NCBI RefSeq assembly: GCF_002575655.3
Contig: NC_053041.3
Span: forward strand, 378,121,054-378,185,053
Length of the DNA stretch: 64,000 bases
Direction of reading: 5' to 3'
Origin: Aegilops tauschii subsp. strangulata
Lineage: Eukaryota > Streptophyta > Magnoliopsida > Poales > Poaceae
Under the pieces are notes generated by a model. It ran no database searches. It was not told the DNA's origin and was given only the letters and a program-made list of their open reading frames with translations. A program made the position numbers and the translations under genes. This document shows, piece after piece, positions 34,383 to 43,565 of this stretch. The first letter of the stretch is position 1. Each line of letters starts with the position of its first letter.

Positions 34383-35660
34383 TCACCGGCGGCGGGAGGA
34401 ACAGCCGAGGGTACCTGCTGAACGGAAACACATGCTCATAAAAGTAAACGTGCTGGGAAGTGAACACACGGTGGGAGACAGGATCGTAGCACCGATATCC
34501 CTTGGAGTTGGAGGGGTAGCCGATGAAGATGCAAGCGATAGAACGAGGTGCGAGTTTGTGAGGAGTGGAGTCAGCAGTGCTAGCATAGCAAAGGCACCCG
34601 AAAATACACAAGCCATCATAAGATGGGGGCGTACCGAAGAGAAGATGGTGAGGTGCATAGTTCCACCGTGGGCGGCAAGGGCGAAGGTTAATGAGAAGTG
34701 AAGCAGTAGCGAGTGCGTCCGGCCAGAAACGAGGCGGCACATTAGGAACAGGAGCGTGCGAACGCAGTCGTTCAGAGTGCGAAGGACACGTTCGGCTCGA
34801 CCGTTCTGCTGTGAAGTATACGGGCATGTGAGACGAAAAACTGTGCCGTGGTGCGACAGAAAAGTGCCGAAAGCAAGGTTGTCGAACTCTTTTCCATTGT
34901 CAGTCTGAAGAGCAAGGATGGGACGCCCAAACTGCATGCTAACATATGAGTAAAAAGATGTCAAAGTGGAGAGTGCATTCGACTTTCGTCTTAAAGGAAA
35001 CATCCACACATAGTGAGAATAATCATCAAGGATAACCAGAAAATATAAATAGCCCGAATTATTAGGAACCGGAGAGGTCCACACATCGCTATGAATCAAC
35101 TGAAAAGGAAAAGAAGCTATGGTGGTGGAGTTATTAAACGGGAGGCGAACATGTTTGCCGACATGACAGGTGTGATCCTCTATCTTATTACAACTGAAAC
35201 TGAAACTCCTAAGAATATGACAAAGTGTGACGGGGTTGGGATGACCCAAACGAGCGTGCCAGAGCTCGACGCCGGCGGAGAGAGCAACCGGTGCAGTGGT
35301 GGAGGTGGACGGCAGATGCACCGGATAGAGCTCGTCGAGGCTGTCACATCGGTGAAGTACCATCCTGGTTCGAGCGTCCTTGACACAAAAACCAAGCTCG
35401 TCAAATTCAATAGTAACAGGATTTTCATGAGTTAAACAACGAACGGAAACGAGGTTCTTAATAAGATGAGGTGACACAAGTATGTTAGACAAAGTAATAG
35501 GCATGGAATTAGAAGGAAAAGAAGTGTGCCCGACATGTGTGATAGGTATTGTGGAACCGTCGCTGACAATGATGCGGCGGTCGGTAGTGACAGGAGTGAA
35601 GGAGGCAAGATTACCAGGATGAGCAAACATGTGAGCCGTAGCCCCGGTGTCCATGTATCA
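34383..35660 (-). pseudogene. Copia protease end and integrase of C
   Basis: It begins with a protease-like MDTGATAHMFAHPGN. Then follow the GAG-pre-integrase region (WHARLGHPNPVTL...CHVGKHVRLPF) and the integrase core with HSDVWTSPV, TDNGKEFDN and QQNGRAERVLRTLND. A frameshift near 34830 moves the rest into another frame (NVPPRFWPDALATASLLINL at 34750). The zinc region appears to lack one cysteine. Confidence 0.88.
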
Positions 35661-36241
35661 ATCACCGCCTCCAGTGTAGTTGTTCGGCGTAAGCGCGGTG
35701 TGCAGCGCGGCGAGGAGCGCCGGATCCCAAGGCGTCGGCGGCAGGGCCGGCGAGGGCGGCGGCGGGGCCGCAGGGAGACAATAGGCGCCGCTCAGCTGCG
35801 GCAGTGGGTAGCCTCCATACGGCTGCGGAGCCGCCTAGTACGCCTGATGCACCGGCGGGCGCGGCACGGGAAGGGTCGGTGCAGGAGCCCATGGAATCGG
35901 CATGGTGTAGGCATGAACAACACCGGTCCACGGGTTGTAGCCGGAGGCCCACAGAGGGGGCACCTAGAACTGCTGCTGCTGCTGACGGGGCTGGCCGGCG
36001 CCCTACGGCTGCTGCTGCTGACCGCCGCGGCGGCCCCTGCGGCGCCGTTCGGCGGGAGGGGTGGGAGGGGCGGGCGGCCCATAGGGCAGCGGGAGCAGCC
36101 CCGACTGCTGGGTGGCCGGGTACGATGGTTGCGCCGGGAACGGCGGCGGGGGCGCGGCCGGGGCGGCTGGAGGCGCCGAGGAGCCTTCGCGGGTGGTGTC
36201 GGCGGCGAGGGCGGTGTGGATAGCCCGCGCCTTCACCTGGT

Positions 36242-36883
36242 TCATCCGCCGCTCCTCCAAGCGGAGGTACGCAACGAACTTGGCGAAAGACGGTTGGGGA
36301 TGAGGCTGAGGTTCGCCACGGCGTTGCCGAAGTCCTCGTTGAGCCCGGCGGTGAGCGTGTTGAGGAGGAGGTCATCATCGATCTTTGCGCCAATATCGGG
36401 GAGCTCGTCAGCGAGAGTCTTCAGGCAGTGATAGTATTCGTCGACGGAGGTGTTGTCCTGATGACACCCGAAAAACTCTTGCTGCAAAAAAACACGACGC
36501 TGGAGCTGGTTGTCGGTGAAGAGCCCGTTCAGCTTGGTCCACACGGCGCAGGCATCGTCACCGTCCGCCACGACCGTCTGGAAGAGGTCCGACGAGATGG
36601 TGAGGAAGAACCAGCGGATGATCGTGGTGTCGATGGTGGACCAGTCATGGAACTCGGGGACGAGGCTGGAGTCGACGGTGCCGTCCATGTGGTCGATGAG
36701 GTGATACTCCCGGAACACGAGGGAAAAATACGTCTTCCACGTGTAGTAGGAGGAGTACGCCTGCGAGAGACGAACCGGCACCCGCTCGAAGATGTTGAGG
36801 TTGCGGATGTTATTGACGCCGGGAGGGTTGGCGTCGGCGAACGGGTTGGAGTTGGTGGACGCGGAGGAGGTGACGGACGACAT
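36242..36883 (-). pseudogene. Copia gag of C
   Basis: The likely start is MSSVTSSASTNSNPF at 36883, after the leader. UBN2/retrotran-gag-like features follow (RLSQAYSSYYTWKTYFSLVF, IRWFFLTISSDLFQTV, VWTKLNGLFTDN, EYYHCLKTLADELPDIG). It loses frame after RLSPSS near 36260. The 3' half of gag, with the knuckle, is not clear in the GC-rich stretch 35660-36240. Confidence 0.82.
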
Positions 36884-36960
36884 AGCGAGGACGGGACGGA
36901 GCGGGCGGCTCGGACGGCGCGGATAATGCGGTTGACGGGTCGGGTAGAAGCCTCTTGGCA

Positions 36961-37190
36961 CAGGAGAAGCGGGTGGCGGGCGGGGTCGCGGGTTCGTGGG
37001 TGGCAGGCAGCGCGCGGGTTCGCAGGTGGCAGGCGGCGCGAGTGGCGGGTAGCGCGCGGGTGGCGAGTGGCGTTCGCGGGTGGCAGGCGGCGCGTAGCGC
37101 GAGGGTGGCGATTGGCGTTCGCGGGTGGCAGGCGGCGCGAGTGGCGAGTGGCGAGTAGCGCGTGGGTGGCGAGTGGCTCGGACGGCGCAG
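36961..37190. repeat. GC-rich minisatellite-like repeats in the leader of C
   Basis: Variants of GCGGGTGGCAGGCGGCGCG recur irregularly. Long ORFs on both strands here come from the composition and are not genes. Confidence 0.65.
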
Positions 37191-37388
37191 GCTCGCGGAA
37201 TCGCGCTGGGTTGGGCGAGGCGGAAAAAACCGCGGCGGCCGAGGAGTGGATGGGCAGCGGCAGGGGAGATCGGGCGGCGGCGGGGCGCAGGAGATGCGCG
37301 GGCGGCGGTGGGAAAGTGGCGGCGGCCAGCGGGGAGGGGGGGGGGCGCACGGGCGGCGGCAGAGGAAGGCTAGGTTAGAACCTAAAAA

Positions 37389-37397
37389 CTGATACCA
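37389..37397 (-). promoter_or_regulatory. Primer binding site of C
   Basis: TGGTATCAG on the minus strand, immediately after the LTR end TCATACA. Confidence 0.75.
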
Positions 37398-37547
37398 TGT
37401 ATGAGATTATGATTGCACGATATATTGCTCTCGTGCATAGGTACGTATATATGATGTACAACGGTGGGCCACAGACCTCAACTATATAAAAAACTAGAAG
37501 GCAGGTCCAATACGCAATATACACATAATACGTATGCTCAACACTCA
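37398..37547 (-). repeat. 5' LTR of C, about 150 bp
   Basis: On the minus strand it starts TGAGTGTTGAGCATACG and ends CTCATACA, with TG..CA ends and the primer site adjoining. It is short for an LTR. Bases 37548-37552 (TGATG) would be the target duplication. The other LTR is outside the window, so the outer end is a prediction. Confidence 0.6.
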
Positions 37548-39140
37548 TGATGACCAGGCTACTGGTACGGTAGTGTAAGTGTCTCTGTTAATTGGAGAGC
37601 GAGACCGTGCACGGCTCGTGATGGCTGGTGAGGTCTGAACTTTGACATGCATACAGCAAAGCGGATAGTGTAACTTGTTCCTCCGAGAGTGGAACGATAG
37701 CAATTAGCAAGTGAGCAGGCGGCCAGGGTAATTCAGTTTCTGGTGTATGCGTATGCCTTCTGCGCTCCCTGGCAGTACTCTCCCCATAAAATTAGCCATC
37801 CAAACCTTGCAGACATTGATCATTCTTTACTTCCTTACTTTTTTAAGAGAAGGCCACCACGGAGACCAGTATTCATCAGAAAAATATGATAGGGTATCAA
37901 CATGACACTGGCATGGCACCTGCCTTTTCCGTCAAAAAAGTCACAGGGAAATAAAAAAGAGTACAAAAGTTTTTTACAGAGTAAAAATATCATAAAACTA
38001 CCACAATTTGGTAGGATTCAGAAAAACTGTAACTTTTTTAAAATTTCCTAAAACCTACCTTTTTGGTTTGTTAAAAAAAACTAGTTGTTGAATCGTTACG
38101 TTGTAATGGGGTTTATGACACGCCTGACCCACCTATCAGGGCCACATTAGCTAGGGACAGACGGCGCGGCCACTCATGGCTGTTAGGGCAGGCCGTTCCG
38201 ACCAGGTCAAAAGGACCCGAGCCGGCTCACTATCTCCCCCCTCGCTCTCCTCGCTCTTCTCTCTTTGTCCGGAACCCGGTCGACCACACCGACGACCGCA
38301 ATTCTCGCCGTTGGTGACCACACCATCGTGGAAGGATGGGGATGAGAGCACTGATGACGATATTAGCATGGTCGACGGTTACATGGACATGGAGTACTTT
38401 GTAAGATTTCTCTTCTTTGATAAGGGTTAAGGTCTGGAGATTTTTCTGTTCTGAGCTTTGTTGCACCGATTGGAAGGAATTTTTTGCTCATCTAGCTGTA
38501 ATGGATACCATTCTTGAGGCACTCTATTACGGTGTTGTTGTCAGTGTTGTGGATGATATGCCCAAATGCATGTTGCGCAAGCTTAAGCACGTCGTTGAGC
38601 CCTTGTCCTTCGTCCGCTCCTCTTCTTCCTCGTCTCTTAGTTTCCTCTCTCCTCTGTACATCACTAAAACCCCCTGTTCTCGGTTCGGTATTGCGCTTGA
38701 CCACGGTGCCACCGCACACGGGGAACCGCCCTTACCTCCCCTGGTCTGTCTGGTCGCTCTTGAAGTTCTATGGTGGGTCGCGGTGGGCCGCCCGATGAAA
38801 ATCATATATAACGGTTGCGGAGGTGGTGAACGGCGCAAGAAAATTAGCCAGTCACTTCCTTTAAAATAGTCTTCCGAGTAAAAAAAGAAATAATTCATTT
38901 TAATACGACACGTCCCATCTTGCGATCAAACAATTTACACATGGTACGAAATGTCCGTCTTAATGGTTTGATACAAACTTTGCAAGAGGTACAGCTATAT
39001 CTCTGCCAACGCGTCGTGGGCGCAGTTGAAAAAAAAAATCCAGATCCAAATGGACAAGGCAAACGATGAGTGACGACGGTCTCTGTCCATTAACCTTATC
39101 CGCTCTAGAAGACCCGCGCGTAGCAGCTTCTCTGATCGTT

Positions 39141-39149
39141 ACACGTGTC
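39141..39149. promoter_or_regulatory. ABRE/G-box-like motif
   Basis: ACACGTGTC holds the ACGTGTC core bound by plant bZIP factors in abscisic-acid responses. It is about 510 bases before the ATG. A second identical copy lies at 39308-39316. Confidence 0.45.
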
Positions 39150-39247
39150 GCCCATCTGCCCGTACATGGGCCGGGTCCCATCTCCCATGCCTTCCTGTCT
39201 GACCGAGCGGCAGCCCGCAGTCCCGAACGCAATTGGCTACCTGCGGC

Positions 39248-39257
39248 CATGCATGCA
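39248..39257. promoter_or_regulatory. RY-type motif CATGCATGCA
   Basis: CATGCATG is the RY element recognised by B3 factors of the ABI3/FUS3 type. It sits between the two ACACGTGTC copies. Single sites are common by chance. Confidence 0.4.
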
Positions 39258-39307
39258 GCAACGATCCACACGTAGGCGGCAAGCGCCAGGGTGGAACCAC
39301 CTCCCTC

Positions 39308-39316
39308 ACACGTGTC
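39308..39316. promoter_or_regulatory. Second ABRE/G-box-like motif
   Basis: ACACGTGTC, about 340 bases before the ATG; the pair with 39141-39149 makes a responsive cluster more likely than either alone. Confidence 0.45.
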
Positions 39317-39533
39317 ACCCGCGTACGGAGCACAATTTCCTAGGTGGAGGTCGAGCCTGACACTCCAAAATCCAACTTCCCGTCTTTCTTCTCCATCGCG
39401 GTAGTAAAATCTTTCCATCCTAAAGTTTAGTACTCAGGGAAGACTAGAATAAAATCTGCCTTTAACCAACTCTTTGTCCATCGGTGACTTTTCTTCTTCG
39501 CACGATCGAACATGCAAGAATGTATACCAGCGC

Positions 39534-39543
39534 TATATATATA
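39534..39543 (+). promoter_or_regulatory. TATA box of the WAT1-type gene
   Basis: TATATATATA, 114-123 bases before the ATG, followed by CT and CA dinucleotide runs (39546-39568) typical of plant 5' UTRs. Confidence 0.65.
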
Positions 39544-39656
39544 CACCTCTCTCTCACACACACACATAACTAAGGCCCTCGGTATATATCTTCCTGCGCT
39601 TGCGTACACCGCAGCTGCTGATTGATCTTGCCGGCCGGCGGAGGAGGTAGACGAAG

Positions 39657-41667
39657 ATGCTGGGCGGCGGCGTGTCCTTCTCATTCAGCGACGTGCTGAC
39701 CATCTGCGGGCTGCTGGCGGTGCAGTGCATCTTCGGTCTCTACATGATGTTCCTCAACCGGCTACTCGTAGCCGGCGTCCCGTCGCTCTTCATCATCGTC
39801 GTCGCATGCGCCGCCTCCTCCGTCGTCGTTCTCCCCTTCGCCATCGCCCTCGAGAGGAAGAAATGGCCCAAGCGCTGGAGCCCCGTGTTGATAATCCAGC
39901 TCGTTATGATCTCCCTTGGAGGGTGAGAAACAAAAATGAATCAATCGTAACCTTCCACGCATATATATTATTAAGAGCTTGTCATTTGCAGTCCATCCCT
40001 GCTTTTTTTTCTTGCGAGAAGTTCATCTCTGCTCTTGATTGATAGCTAGGCAGTCTTCATCATAAATGCTTCAAATAAAGTTGTACTGTATATATAGTAG
40101 TGTACTAACTGTTTATTTTGATAGATTTAGATTTGCCAATAGCTATAGGTTTTAAAGTATTAAAATACTTGAGATTTTCATATATTATTATGTTATGAAG
40201 TTATCTGCAATTCTCTTAATTAGTTATTTATGATGATGATTGACATTTACCCCTACATGGTTACTTGTTCATAATGTCCATGGTTCATCAAATGCATTGC
40301 TGTAAAGATTCAGATACTACCAAATGCTGGCTATCGGTTTAACAAAACATTTTTTTTAGACAGGAGGCATCTGCCCGGCCTTAAACTGAGATCTTTTTTT
40401 TATATCTTTGTGTAGGGTATCAATATACCAAGTCTTGATGATGCTCGGCGTCGAGCGGACCTCACCAGCAATCGCCTCGGCCATGCCCAATCTTGGCCCT
40501 GGCTTCATCTTCGTCATCGCCGCCTGCCTGAGGTACCGAACCAAATCCTTGATAAGGGAAAAACAACACATTGTTGACTTTCGGACTGACCAAGTAGGTC
40601 TACTACTAGTGACTCTGCTTATATATATGCAGGTTTGAGAGATTTGAGTGGAGGTGCAAGTACACCAGAGCAAAGATCTTGGGTACGTTGGTATGCATCA
40701 GTGGAGCAATGTGCGTGAGCTTCCTGAAGAATCCCTATCCCGGCACAGTGCCAGAGTCCGTTCCCAGGGACCAAGAGTTGTCTGGCATGAAAATCTACAG
40801 AGATTGGGTCCTTGGCTGTGTGTACCTGCTCACTGGAGTCACGGTCTTCGCTTGCAACACTGTCCTGCAGGTACACGCTGATAAGATAAACACTAGTCAT
40901 AACTGTGCTATTTTGTTAGAATTAGAGCTGAATCTGATGCGCAAATGTAGGCTGCAACCCTCAAGAGGTTCCCGGCGCCGCTGTCGATCTGTGTGATCAC
41001 CGCCATGATGGGATCGATCTTCAGCGCCATCATCCAGGTCATCATGGATGGCAAGCTCGGCGCGGGCACTGCAGGCAACATCCCCAGAATAATCGGTGAA
41101 ATTGTGCTCGTGGTACATACCACTAGTACATTGTCGATCCATATTAATTGTCGCTGATTTAGTATAAGTTGTAGACCCGTGATCTCAGCAATAGTATGTG
41201 ACACTGACGTCGTTGTAACCTGCACTGAAAATAGTGGCAATGCTAGTGCAGGGAGGTGTGGTGATTGGCCTGTGCACGACGTTCCAGGTGTCGAGCATCG
41301 GCCGCAAGGGGCCTGTCCTGGTGTCCATGTTCAGCCCGTTCCAGACCGTGTTCTCGGCCTTCATCTCCTTCATCTTCTTTGGGCAATGGATCGGCACAGG
41401 GTGGTACGTACGTAGTACGTCGGCCATGCAGCCGCGCCGCAAGGAAGAATATGTCAATGCGTAGCTGCATTTGGTACACTGACATTTGACATCAGCATTG
41501 TCATATTCGTATTTCGTTGCAGCCTGGTGGGGATTGCGCTCATGTTTGCGGGCCTCTATGTGGTGCTATGGGCCAAGAACCGGGAGGACAAGATGTTCGC
41601 CGAGCTTGCGCTGCCGTCTGACTCTGACGCGACTGAATCTGATATCGAGAGGCCATTCTTGCAGTGA
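39657..41667 (+). CDS. WAT1-related (nodulin MtN21/EamA family) transporter, six exons
   Basis: Exons 39657-39922, 40416-40532, 40633-40870, 40951-41112, 41252-41400 and 41523-41667 sum to 1,077 bases, 358 codons plus stop. All introns have GT-AG ends. The protein is strongly hydrophobic with about ten predicted membrane spans in two EamA halves. It starts SFSDVLTICGLLAVQCIFG, has TSPAIASAMPNLGPGFIFV in the first half and KGPVLVSMFSPFQTVFSAF in the second, and ends in an acidic tail. These blocks and the length fit plant WAT1-related proteins; the closest in my memory are At5g47470-like members. The family sits in plasma or vacuolar membranes and moves auxin, amino acids or related solutes; the substrate here cannot be read. 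It has no visible lesion and is the only intact host gene in the window. Confidence 0.93.
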
Positions 41668-41893
41668 CGAGTTGGGCAAAAAGCAAAATCGCTTGCTTCC
41701 ACTACTTGCTAGACGCTGTAGGAATCTACACTGATCCTATCTACTGTTTGACTATCTTTTGCGGAGATATTGTTTGGATTTTGGAAAACTCAAGTTATTT
41801 TACAGGCCGCTGAGCAAAGTCCCGTACTCTCGCTTTACCTCGTTATAAGTGTCAACGTTCCTTCTGACACACTTGCCGCCTTGCTTTGAATAT
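41668..41893 (+). other. 3' flank of the WAT1-type gene
   Basis: Likely 3' UTR and terminator region; no clear AATAAA signal is seen. It ends at the TA before the Stowaway fragment. Confidence 0.5.
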
Positions 41894-41895
41894 TA

Positions 41896-41985
41896 CTCCC
41901 TCCGTTTCTAAACATATTTCTTTTTAGAGATTCCATTATAAATTACATGCTAAGCAAAATGAATGAATCTATACTCTAAAATTCT
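41896..41985 (+). mobile_element. Stowaway MITE, 5' part only
   Basis: It begins CTCCCTCCGTTTCTAAA after TA, the typical Stowaway (Tc1/mariner-type) terminus. The internal AAAATGAATGAATCTATAC is also family-typical. The other inverted repeat is absent; the sequence runs into LINE F. Confidence 0.8.
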
Positions 41986-42080
41986 TAGAACGCTCAAGCT
42001 TTCTAAAGCTTTCTAAAGCAAGGACATTATCAGCAGGTTGTGCAACCTCAACCAACGATGCCTATGTCGATGCCTCGCCT

Positions 42081-43195
42081 TTGACGGCTTCAGGGTCTGA
42101 TGTGCAGGTTGTTTCAGTGCCCAAGACCAAGGCTAAGAAGGGGGTTCGATGCTGGAAGTGCGCGGTTGATACGCATGCAGCGAAAGATTGCACCGTGCAA
42201 CATTACTGTTATATTTGTGACAATATAGCTCATCCGACGTTGCAGTGCCCGGTTCTTAAACTCGCTAAGCCCAACGCTTCTGTCTCTGGAATTGGTGCTG
42301 AGGAGACTTACTTTGTACAGTTATCAAATTGCGTGGTGAAAGAGCACTTGGCGCTGACACAGACACCGATACGTGTTCAGGTTACTGGCTTGATGGTACC
42401 GGCTAGCGTTGTCGAGAGCCAGATTGCCAGAAGATGTCCGGTCCATGATAAATGGAAGTGGGAGGCTATTCAGCATGGGTCCGATGGAATGCTTACCTTG
42501 TTAGCTTTCCGTCTTTTGAGGATTTGGACAGGGTGGATGGAATCCAGATGAACGTGCCATCAGCTAATGCCCATATGACTATTACCGCATGGAGATCACA
42601 GGAGGTTCCACATAAGATCGAACATCAGCAGATTTGGCTTCATGTCGAGGGCGTTCCTCATACGGTTCGCCATTTTTTGGGATTATGGGCCGTTGGTACT
42701 CTTATGGGTAAGACGTTGGATGTGGATCTTTTTACTCTCCGACGCCGTGGAGTTGTCCGTATTCTCGTCGCTATGACCAACACTCAGATTTTGGCAAAGG
42801 ACAAGGATGATGTTGGAACTTTTGTCGTGACGGATGTGGTGGTCAAGCTCAAGGGCTATGCATTCACTTTCAGGAGGGAGCCAGAGGGATACAGTCCGGA
42901 TCCTGACTTTGTTCCGTTCATTTGGAGACGCAAGCATGATGATGCGGGTGATAATAGTGGTGCGAAGGAGAAGGACGACCATATAGACACCTCGGAGCAC
43001 ACTGGCAACCCATCCATTAATTCATCCTCTAGTTCTGCTCCAGCGAATGTCAATCAGGTACCTCAGGTGCAACGACGGGAACTCGTGAGCCTTGGTCTTG
43101 GTGATGCACCAGGAGGTGGATCCCCGCGGTTACACCGGCAGGTGTCATCTTCACGTTCCCCGCCGCAGGGCGTGCCTGGATCGCAGCCGGCGTAG
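42081..43195 (+). pseudogene. LINE F ORF1, N-terminal part
   Basis: Two CCHC knuckles (CWKCAVDTHAAKDC and CYICDNIAHPTLQC, near codons 26-55) are followed by a DUF4283-like region (YLVSFPSFEDLDRVDG, WLHVEGVPHTVRHFLGLWAVGTLMG). This knuckle-then-domain order is common in grass LINE ORF1 proteins. A frameshift near 42490 joins two frames. The part ends at TAG 43193-43195. The protein should bind LINE RNA. Confidence 0.75.
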
Positions 43196-43565
43196 CCAAC
43201 TCATTCGGCAGTGTTGCATCCCGTGGTTCTCAAGTCCGTGCATGCCACTGACGGCTCGGGGGGGGGGGGGGGCATCCGGACTCTTCATTGGTGCACCGGC
43301 AGCCGACGGGTAAGGTGGCGTTGCAACCGTCGTCGCCAACACTTTTTGACGAAACGCTGTTGGAGCAGCTTCTCTTTTTCATTTATAAGAGGAAAGGTGT
43401 TACAAGTATTTGGTCGGAGCAGGCCGCTATACATCAACTATGCCAACAGCCGGCAACCCAGCAACATACATCAGCACATAATTCAGTCTGGCTCTCGAGG
43501 TCTGTCCAAAAACAGCTGAATCCTATGACGCCCAGCCTGGTTCCATATCCTAAATTCATCAATCA

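Larger units (their letters stand above)
33357..37547 (-). mobile_element. Ty1/copia element C, truncated by B
   Basis: A reverse-oriented copia element: short LTR (37398-37547), primer binding site, GC-rich leader, gag, integrase, reverse transcriptase. The reverse transcriptase stops abruptly at the B insertion. RNase H and the other LTR should lie left of the window. The frames are broken repeatedly, so this is the oldest layer of the tower. Confidence 0.85.
37553..39533. other. Upstream region of the WAT1-type gene
   Basis: About 2 kb with no gene I can support. From 38160 to 38880 there is moderate GC content and a 150-codon ORF (38417-38869) of unknown origin, perhaps part of an old element. 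The promoter motifs near 39141-39316 are listed separately. Confidence 0.5.

Noticed and set aside
35526..37378. Large plus-strand ORFs (301 and 316 codons)
   Set aside because: Arg/Gly-rich frames from GC-rich sequence opposite gag and leader of C; no domain features.
38417..38869. 150-codon ORF upstream of the transporter gene
   Set aside because: No recognisable motif, ordinary serine-rich composition and no splice or promoter support; it may belong to an old unidentified element.
41234..41251. Alternative acceptor adding six residues to exon 5 of the transporter
   Set aside because: Using the AG at 41233-41234 with the 41112 donor puts the exon out of frame and meets a TAG; the AG at 41250-41251 keeps the frame and the family pattern.
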